A stretch of 64,000 nucleotides of DNA from Pterois miles (lineage: Eukaryota; Chordata; Actinopteri; Perciformes; Scorpaenidae), in contig CAMQGK010000607.1 in assembly GCA_947000775.1 (NCBI GenBank), positions 15,001 to 79,000 of the forward strand, read 5' to 3'. Position numbers and translations under genes: made by a program. Below the pieces are notes generated by a model. It had not been told where the DNA came from, did not search any database, and was given only the letters and a program-made list of their open reading frames with translations. Positions 56,516 to 64,000 of this stretch are shown piece after piece (position 1 is the stretch's first letter; each line of letters starts with the position of its first letter).

Positions 56516-57114
56516 ATATAACTTGTCACTTACAAAATATTTTACATTGCAATCAAGCATCCTCCATGAACACAATGTGGGGAATCTACTGTTCATGAAA
56601 CAGCCTGAATGGAATTAAACTTTAGTAATGATGTGGCTTTTTAATGTCTAGCGGTCAAATGTTTGCTGAGTAACTTGTCATCCATCTGAACTCTTTCCAT
56701 AGTCTCTCTGGTTTAGGACTTGACCTAAAGGATATCTACACAGGGCATGTTAATGAACGGAGCTGAAACAGGAAGCTGATGATGGATAATGTCTTCGACT
56801 CCTGGATGGCTGGGATTGTCACACAGGGGTGAGGTGAGATCGAAGTGTAACTTTAGCTCTACTGCTTGAAGTTGGCAGGTGAAAATTCAATGAATTCATT
56901 TTCTCTTTTCAGGTTACATACAGAGAGCACAATTAAGTCCCACCCACATTGAATAAATAAAATCAGACAGCTTTTCCATTCAGCTAAATTTGAATCTTTT
57001 CTGTTTGTGTTTTGATGTACAGTATACTGTCTAATAATGTGACAACTTTATTCTCATTGAGTCTAATAATATAACAAATTTATTCTCATTGGCTCAAACA
57101 ATATCACAGCTTTT
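56516..57114. other. No recognisable feature
   Basis: AT-rich sequence. A ~30-bp word (TAATAATRTRACAA...TTATTCTCATTG) repeats at about 57033 and 57065. Confidence 0.45.
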
Positions 57115-57466
57115 TAAGAAGAAGAAGAAAAAGAACCTTTATTAGTCCCACGAAGGGAAATTCAATTTTTACACTCTAATTTTGCATACAGTACATGCAG
57201 ACCTGAAATACATACATGCACGAACAGGACCCATAGACCTGCATCAAATGGAGAGATGTCAGAGTGGGGGGGCTGCTCCTGACAAGCGCCCCGAGCAGTT
57301 GGGGGTTTGGTGCCTTGCTCAGGGGCACCTCGGCAGTGCCCAAGAGGTAAACTGGCACCTCTCCAGCTACCAGTTCACACTCAGTTCTTGGTCCATGTCG
57401 GGACTTGAACCGGTGACCCTCCGGTTCCCAAGCCAAATCCCTACAGACTGAGCTACTGCCGCCCCC
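57115..57466 (-). mobile_element. tRNA-derived SINE (family A), complete
   Basis: On the - strand: GGGGGCGGCAGTAGCTCAG head, GGTTCAAGTCCC B box, GAGCAAGGCACCAAACCCCC core, then GAATTTCCCTTCGTGGGAC and AATAAAGGTTC ending in TTC repeats. It is a single intact unit and a useful reference for the compound copies. Confidence 0.9.
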
Positions 57467-57744
57467 AATGTATTTATTATTTTTCCTTTTCATTTTTAAG
57501 TTTATTCTCCACTTCTTAGATTTCATTTGGACATCACAATAATCAAGTTCATTATCACAGTGACTGAAAACGAGAGGATATTATAGATTACATTAATTAT
57601 ACAATGGCACAGAAACAACTGTCGTTAGGATTAAACACACATGCTCACCTCAAATCAACTCATTTAAACACAGGAAGGGATTATTGTGATTATGCCATTA
57701 GTGACCTGACCTTTCCAAAGCTTCATGTACTTCATGTATTATTA

Positions 57745-57892
57745 CTATTCTTCTTCTTCATCATCTTCTTCTTTGTCTTCTTCTTCTTCTTATTATTATT
57801 ATTATTATTATTGTTGTTATTATTGTTGTTGTTGTTGGTGTTATTTTATTATTGTTGTTGTTGTTGCTGTTATTATTATTTGGAATCTGTAT
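57745..57892 (+). repeat. Trinucleotide-rich tract (TTC/TTA/TTG)
   Basis: Runs of TTC, then TTA, then TTG and mixed units. Confidence 0.85.
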
Positions 57893-57940
57893 AACAATCT
57901 CTAATTTTAATCACTGCCCTTTAACATTACACAGCAAGGT

Positions 57941-58072
57941 GATGAGGCAGGTAGCTGATCAGGCTGGTGGTTGATGAGGCAGGTAGCTGATGAGGCTGGT
58001 GGTTGATGAGGCTGGTGGTTGATGAGGCTGGTGGTTGATGAGGCAGGTAGCTGATCAGGCAGGTGATGAGGT
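57941..58072 (+). repeat. 16-bp minisatellite, about eight units
   Basis: Alternating GATGAGGCTGGTGGTT and GATGAGGCAGGTAGCT units with GATC variants. Confidence 0.95.
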
Positions 58073-58246
58073 GTAAAAAGTGCACATAAACAGAAACTGC
58101 CCACATAAACCTGCTGCCTCCATGCAGACTCATGCAATCAGGTTGACAGCTTTTAGATAAATCACTTGTCGGAGCAGTGAACAACTCAGCTGACTGCTCT
58201 ACTGATTATTTCAATGAGAATACTTTGAAAGGGGTCCCTTGACCTC

Positions 58247-58466
58247 TGACCTGAAGGAGATGATTAATAGACCATGGATGACAACTGGACTGCAAAATGC
58301 CTGTAAAAAGAAAAATAATTTGTACAGAAGTTTTTTGAAATTAAGGACAAAAGAGGCTGAAAATAAGTATGTCATATAAAAATAAATTAGTATCTATAAT
58401 AAGACAACAGAAGAAAGAGTACTATAGTGATTTACTAAGTAAAAACAGAGATGACATAAAGGCTAC
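58247..58466 (+). mobile_element. LINE ORF2 relic, left part (target of element 2)
   Basis: The + strand reads MINRPWMTTGLQNACKKKNN and LYRSFLKLRTKEAENKYV, a segment found between endonuclease and reverse transcriptase in many LINEs, then DIKA before the LTR. A frame break lies near 58375. The reading continues in the right part at 63723. Confidence 0.7.
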
Positions 58467-58997
58467 TGTCACGCCCCGAGATGGTTAAGTTACGTTTTTG
58501 TCCTTGTGGTTGTGAATGTTGTCCATTTCCTGTTTTACTTTGAAAACTAACTCTCCCTCTCGTTTCAGAGCACGTCACTTCCTGCCCTCCTGTTCTTCCG
58601 TGTTATGAATGAATGAGATTCCCTGACCTACTTTTCATCCACCCTCACCTGCGTCTGATCGTCTCCCCGCCCTGATTGTGTTCACCTGTTCATAGTTAGT
58701 CACTCCCCTCTTTAGTATTTAAGCTGTGTTCCCCTTCCCTTCTGTGCCAGTTCGTCTTCGTATCTCCTAGAGTGCAAGCGTCCTCGCGTTATTTTTCCCA
58801 GTGATCTAGACTCCTCGTGTTTTTGAATCTCTGCTCGTTTTTTGACCCTGCCTTTGCCTTAGTGATTTGGATTTGTTAGCCTGTGGGACTGATCTATTGT
58901 GTACCGACCTCTGCCTGTTGTATTAAAGATTATTGTGAACTTTGATCTGCTCTCCTTGTCGTGCGTTTGAGTCCAGCCTGTTATCCAGTGCCTCACA
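58467..58997 (+). repeat. 5' LTR of element 2
   Basis: TATTTAA at 58716-58722 is followed 30 nt later by GCCAGTTCGT (58746-58755), the inferred transcript start. ATTAAAG near 58923 may be the poly(A) signal. Confidence 0.95.
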
Positions 58998-59010
58998 GTA
59001 CAAACTGGCC
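58998..59010 (+). promoter_or_regulatory. Inferred self-priming primer-binding site, element 2
   Basis: GTACAAACTGGCC follows the LTR. ACAAACTGGC (59000-59009) pairs with GCCAGTTCGT of the LTR at nine of ten positions. The base that differs from element 1 (CTGGC here, CTAGC there) is matched by GCCAG here and GCTAG there. Confidence 0.7.
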
Positions 59011-59015
59011 ATAAC

Positions 59016-59870
59016 ATGGACTCAGCCGACTCGGATCAGGTCCGATCCTCGCGCCACGCTCACGGAGCCCGGATCCACCGCCACGAGGAGCAACTCACAG
59101 CCGTATGTAACAGTATGCAACTTCTTACCGATAACCAAGAGAAGTTTCGCAGCACAATCGGCGAACAAGTGAGTCAGCTGGGAAACCAGATGCAAGCGTT
59201 GATAGGTCGGTTCGAGATGCTGAATGTGGACCGGCCGCCGCTTCTCCAGCGCCTCCGCCTCCACCGGTATCCACCGCCTCTCCCCACCTCGCCAAGCCAG
59301 AGAGATTTTCCGGTGAGTCTGCTAACTGTTGCTCATTCCTAGTGCAGTGCAGCTTACATTTTGAATTACAGGCAGCTCAGTTTCCGACTGAGAGATCCAA
59401 AGTCGCATTTATTATTACACACTTATCAGGCAGAGCAGAGGCATGGGCAACGGCAGAGTGGGCTCGCAGCTCCCCTGTGTGTTCATCTCTAAGGTTGTTC
59501 ACAGAAACGCTGCAGAAGATTTTTGACCACACCACGCCGGGTCGAGAAGCCGCCAGAGCCTTGGTCAGCCTACATCAGGGGAAACGGAGGGTTTCCGACT
59601 ATGCCATCGAGTTCCGTACGCTGGCCACCGACAGTGGGTGGAACGATGCATCACTTATGGACACGGTCATCCACGGACTTTCGGACCAGGTGAAGGACCA
59701 GTTGGCGCCCCTGGACCTCCCGGTGGACCCTGATTCAGTCATCGCATTAGCCATTCGCATAGATAACAGACTGTGGGAAAGAGAGAAGGAAAGGAGGAAG
59801 AGCTTCACTCCACCTCCTGGCCTGACGGGGCAGCCTCACCGGCCTCGCTCTGCCTGGACGTGCCCAGTAA
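59016..59870 (+). pseudogene. gag pseudogene of LTR element 2
   Basis: Starts MDSADSDQVRSSRHAHGARI at 59016. A frameshift between about 59215 and 59231 sends this frame to a stop at 59340; the capsid continues in the other frame as FSGESANCCSFLVQCSLHF and DYAIEFRTLATDSGWND. The region that holds the CCHC knuckle in element 1 is deleted: the sequence passes from an Arg/Pro-rich stretch straight to CPVKDQ. Only the last Cys of the knuckle is kept. Confidence 0.9.
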
Positions 59871-62800
59871 AAGATCAAGCTCGCCAGTGGGCGCTGGTGA
59901 GCCAAACATCTTTTTGCAAATACTCCTCTCGTCCATTAACCCAAGCTCAGCTCATTTCTCATTCCCAGGCATTAACTTATCCGGTGCTGGTGGACTCCGG
60001 TGCCGATGGGAATTTCATGGACTGGAGACTGGCTGATTCACTTGGTCTCAAGAGAATTCCCCTGCCTGAAGCACTTGAGGCCAGTGCATTAGATGGACGC
60101 TTACTGTGCCGGGTAACTCATCGCACTCATCCAGTGCGTGTTATAATGTCTGGTAATCACTCTGAGAACATAAGTTTCCACGTGTTTGATTCCCCCATTC
60201 ACCCATTGGTTTTGGGTCTGCCATGGCTAATTGAGAATAAGCCTCACGTTGATTGGTCTACTGGGAAGATACTGGGGTGGGGGGAAAAGAAAGCGCTAAC
60301 TCTGAACTCTCGTGTCTCTCAGTCCAAGTGGACTGAGCGTCCCACAGTGTCCCCAGTGGCCAAAGAGAATACTACAGGGACTCCTGTTGAATTAACACTT
60401 CCTGATTTGGCTGGGGTTCCTGCTTGTTACTACGACCTAAAGGAGGTATTTAATAAAACCAAAGCCACATCTTTACCTCGTCATAGGCCGTATGATTGTG
60501 CTATTGACCTCCTACCGGGCACTACGCCCCCCAGAGGCTTGCATTCACTCTCCGCCCCTGAGAGAAAAGCCATGGACGATTACATTGAGACCTCGCTGGC
60601 AGCAGGGATAAGCCGTCCTTCCTCTTCTCCGGCTGGAGCTGGATTTTTCTTTGTAGAAAAGAAGGACAAAACACTCCGGCCCTGTATCGACTATCGTGGC
60701 CTTAATGAAATTACCATTAACAACAGATACCCCCTCCCTCTCATCTCCTCTGCATTTGAGCTACTAAAAGGTGCTAAGGTTTTCACAAAACTAGATCTTC
60801 GTAACGCCTACCACCTTGTGAGAATAAGGGAGGGGGATGAATGGAAGACCGCCTTCAACACCCCCAGTGGACACTATGAGTACTTAGTCATGCCATTTGG
60901 ACTTTTTAATGCCCCTGCAGTATTCCAGTGTTTGGTCAATGATGTATTAAGAGACATGTTAAATCAGTATGTTTTTGTTTACCTGGACGACATCGATTTT
61001 TTCCCCAGATCTGCAGACTCATGAGAGGCATGTTCGTCGTGTTCTGCAGAGACTCAGAGAAGTGTGAGTTTCACGCCACAAAAATCTCTTTTCTCGGGTT
61101 TGTTGTCACTCCCGACAACATTCAGATGGACCCGGAAAAGATCAGTGCAGTCGCCAATTGGCCGACCCCCACTAACCGCAAGTTAGTCCAGCGGTTCCTG
61201 GGGTTTGCAAATTTTTACAGAAGGTTCATAAGAAACTTTAGCTTTATTGCAGCACCACTGCATGCTCTCACTTCTCCGCAGAATAAGTTCGAGTGGTCTC
61301 CCCAAGCAGAAAAGGCATTTAACAAACTGAAAGAATGTTTCTCCACAGCACCCATTCTGACTCTTCCCGAGCAGCAGCGACAGTTCGTGGTGGAGGTGGA
61401 CGCCTCCGATACTGGCATTGGAGCTATACTTTCCCAGCGATCCCCTAGTGATAACAAGTTGCACCCCTGTGCTTTTTTCTCCAGGAAACTCTCTCCAGCC
61501 GAGAGAAACTATGACATCGGGAACCACGAACTATTGGCCGTTAAAGTGGCTCTGGAAAAGTGGCGCCACTGGCTTGAGGGGGCAGACCAGCCGTTCGTGG
61601 TCTGGACAGACCACAAAAATCTAGAATACATCCAAACGGCTAAACGTCTGAACTCCCGTCAAGCCAGGTGGGCGCTATTCTTCAATCGATTTCACTTCAC
61701 TTTGTCATACCGCCCAGGTTCGAAAAATGTCAAACCCGACGCACTGTCCCACCTACATGATCCAGATCCTGCTCCTGAGACCCCATCATACATCGTGGCA
61801 CCATCCTGTGTGGTGGGTGCTCTCACCTGGAGCATAGAGAATAAGGTAAAAGAGGCCTTAAGGGGGGTGAATGTTCCTGAGGGGTGCCCCCCTGACAAAT
61901 TATTTGTCCCAGTGTCTGTACGCCCCCAGGTCATCCACTGGGCCCACACCTCACGCCTCGCCTGCCACCCAGGAACCAGAAGGACAGTGTTCTTCATTAA
62001 ACAGAGGTTCTGGTGGCCCGCCATGGAGAAGGCAGTGGGGGAATACGTGGCTGCTTGCCCCGTGTGTGCTAGAAGTAAATCCTCGCACCAACCCCCCTCA
62101 GGACTCCTTCAACCACTCCCTGTCCCAAGCCGTTCCTGGTCGGACATCTCTTTAGCTTTCGTTACGGGCCTTCCAGTTTCTGAAGGTAACAACCATTCTC
62201 ACAGTGGTAGACAGGTTTTCGAAAATGGTACATTTCATTCCACTGTCAAAATTACCCTCCGCCAAGAAAACGGCGGAGGTCTTGTTGTCTCACGTTTTCC
62301 GCTTGCATGGTTTCCCCAGCGACGTGGTTTTGGATCGAGGTCCCCAGTTTGTGTCCTCAGTAAGCCTTTCCTCCGGCTACCACCCTCAATCCAACGGCCA
62401 ATCGGAGAGGTTAAATCAAGAATTAGAGACAGGTTTGAGGTGCCTGGTCTCTCAAAATCCCTCCTCATGGAGCAAAAGTTTAATCTGCGTAGAGTACGCT
62501 CACAACTCCCTGCCTTGTTCTTCTTCTGGTCTCTCTCCGTTTCAATGCGCTTACGGGTATCAACCACCTCTATTCCCAGAGGTCGATAAGGAGGTCCTGG
62601 TGCCGTCAGCCCACGCTCTCGTCCGTCGGTGTCATCGGGTATGGAGGGGAGCCCGACAACTGCTATTGAGAAGCGCGGCTCGATGGAAGATGGCCTCAGA
62701 CCGTCATCGGACCGCGGCCCCCTCCTACCGACCACGCCAGAGGGTGTGGCTGTCGACCAAGGACCTCCCATTGAGGGTCGAGTCACGTAAGATAGCTCCA

Positions 62801-63208
62801 AGGTTTGTGGGTCCCTTCCCAATCTCAAAAATGATTAATCCTGTAGGTATTAAACTACAACTTCCTAGGTCGATGCTCATTCACCCTACATTCCACGTAA
62901 ACCATGTCAAACCAGTGAAAGAGAGTGCACTGGTCCCATCCTCCGAACCCCCACCACCCCCCCGGTTCGTCGATGGAGGATCCGTGTTCACGGTGAAACG
63001 GCTCCTGGCAGTTCGACGCAGGGGACGAGGGAGACAATACCTGGCGGACTGGGAGGGATACGGACCGGAGGAGAGATCGTGGGTTTCCACGAAGGACATT
63101 ATGGATCCTGATCTGATTCGAGACTTTCACCGCCAACACCCGGACCTGCCAGGGACTTCTGGAGCCGTCCCTAGGAGGGGGGGTACTGTCACGCCCCGAG
63201 ATGGTTAA
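59870..63208 (+). pseudogene. pol pseudogene of LTR element 2 (PR-RT-RH-IN-chromodomain)
   Basis: Because of the gag deletion, pol is in the same frame as the capsid. Protease DSG lies at 59993-60001 and reverse transcriptase YLDD at 60980-60991. A frameshift directly after YLDDI and a second with a small deletion near 61055 follow. RNase H (VEVDAS, TDHKNLEY) and the integrase C-x2-C finger are readable in the next frame (61021-62190). Another frameshift near 62190 precedes LDRGPQF (Asp 62333) and GQSERL (Glu 62405). The first catalytic position reads SLAFVTG with Ala at 62155, where element 1 has Asp. The chromodomain (WEGYGPEERSW, about 63049) is intact. Confidence 0.95.
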
Positions 63209-63717
63209 GTTACGTTTTTGTCCTTGTGGTTGTGAATGTTGTCCATTTCCTGTTTTACTTTGAAAACTAACTCTCCCTCTCGTTTCAGAACACGTCACTT
63301 CCTGCCCTCCTGTTCTTCCGTGTTATGAATGAATGAGATTCCCTGACCTACTTTCCAACTACCCTCACCTGCGTCTGATCATCTCCCCGCCCTGATTGTG
63401 TTCACCTGTTCATAGTTAGTCACTCCCCTCTTTAGTATTTAAGCTGTGTTCCCCTTCCCTTCTGTGCCAGTTCGTCTTTGTATCTCCTAGAGTGCAAGCG
63501 TCCTCGCGTTATTTTTCCCAGTGATCTAGACTCCTCGTGTTTTTGATTCTCTGCTCGTTTTTTGACCCTGCCTTTGCCTTAGCAATTTGGATTTGTTAGC
63601 CTGTGGGACTGATCTATTGTGTACCGACCTCTGCCTGTTGTATTTAAGATTATTGTGAACTTTGATCTGCTCTCCTTGTCGTGCGTTTGAGTCCAGCCTG
63701 TTATCCAGTGCCTCACA
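63187..63717 (+). repeat. 3' LTR of element 2
   Basis: 531 bp, preceded by AGGAGGGGGGG (polypurine tract, about 63173-63183). The same GCCAGTTCGT site and TATTTAA box are present. Confidence 0.95.
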
Positions 63718-63722
63718 GCTAC

Positions 63723-64000
63723 TTGGAGAATAATAAATGGGGTAGCAAAAAAGGATAAAGTGTCATCAAGATTACCAAATTACTTTGTAAAAGGAAATTT
63801 AGATGTAAATGATGCAAAAGAAATAGTTGATGAGTTTAATAATTTTTTTGTAAATATTGGTCCAAATCTGGTAAGAACTATTCCTGATACAATAGAAAAG
63901 GATGTTGGTGAGAATATAAAAGATAATATTAAAAGCATTTTCATAAATAAGGTAGAAGAAGAGGAAATAAGATATTGTTAACAAGTGTGTGAGTAAAAGA
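63723..64000 (+). mobile_element. LINE ORF2 relic, right part
   Basis: From the target site the frame reads TWRIINGVAKKDKVSSRLPN and YFVKGNLDVNDAKEIVDEFN, then NFFVNIGPNL, a segment that precedes the reverse transcriptase in many LINEs. It stops at TAA near 63979. The reverse transcriptase itself would lie beyond the window. Confidence 0.75.

Larger units (their letters stand above)
58462..63722 (+). mobile_element. Sushi-type Ty3/gypsy LTR retrotransposon 2 (chromovirus), full length but broken
   Basis: GCTAC at 58462-58466 and 63718-63722 is the target duplication. LTRs (TGTCACGCC...CCTCACA) are 58467-58997 and 63187-63717, both 531 bp, with about ten differences by hand count. Domain order matches element 1, but the LTR sequences differ clearly, so these are two families of one lineage. 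No envelope frame. At least four frameshifts, an internal gag-pol deletion, an integrase deletion and a changed catalytic residue make it inactive. Confidence 0.95.

Noticed and set aside
57941..58072. CRISPR-like array
   Set aside because: Units are 16 bp, adjacent and without spacers; it is a minisatellite in a vertebrate genome.
61692..62828. Long - strand frames opposite pol of element 2
   Set aside because: Antisense shadows of pol; no motif of their own.

Overview
This window is teleost-fish-like nuclear DNA from the left end of a chromosome or scaffold. TTAGGG-type telomeric repeats, all reading CCCTAA on the + strand, fill much of the first 5.4 kb. The rest is densely packed with transposon families typical of ray-finned fish: Tf1/sushi-type Ty3/gypsy chromoviruses, a Tc1 element, hAT and pogo-like DNA elements, L2-like and other LINEs, Penelope-type hammerhead repeats and several tRNA-derived SINE families. 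I found no convincing host protein-coding gene and no functional RNA gene. All fish family assignments come from reading the sequence and recalling families; no database search was run.

Layout. 1-5394: subtelomere made of CCCTAA arrays, a 266-bp-period satellite, a 62-nt poly-C run, and two nearly identical copies (offset 2027 bp) of a unit carrying a hammerhead-ribozyme signature that ends directly in telomeric repeats. 5395-12400: mostly unrecognised sequence with strong strand asymmetry, a LINE 3' end, a DNA-transposon relic, and a 225-bp hammerhead element with a perfect 13-bp target duplication. 12400-18200: a nest, in which a Tc1 element is split by a hAT element (8-bp duplication) and a LINE with a restriction-like endonuclease tail is split by a fold-back hammerhead element (13-bp duplication); an L2-like LINE abuts it. 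18200-25100: microsatellites, SINEs and a pogo-like element. 25134-30680: sushi-type LTR retrotransposon 1. 30681-43960: sparse sequence, a LINE mosaic split by a pogo-like element and a probable solo LTR (itself split by a SINE), an L1/Tx1-like ORF1 relic, a compound SINE that is an inverted near-copy of one at 24.2 kb, and an L2-like LINE end. 43960-58240: sparse sequence with microsatellites, SINEs and an LTR fragment. 58462-63722: sushi-type LTR retrotransposon 2, inserted in frame into an unrelated LINE that continues to the window end.

How the parts relate. Both full-length LTR elements have near-identical LTR pairs but broken coding regions. In each, the sequence just inside the 5' LTR is complementary to a 10-nt site about 30 nt downstream of the LTR TATA box, and the pairing covaries between the two elements; this is what Tf1/sushi self-priming predicts. 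Two SINE families share their 3' ends with LINEs in the same window, which is consistent with LINE-driven mobilisation. The hammerhead elements and the telomere-abutting hammerhead units are the most unusual content.
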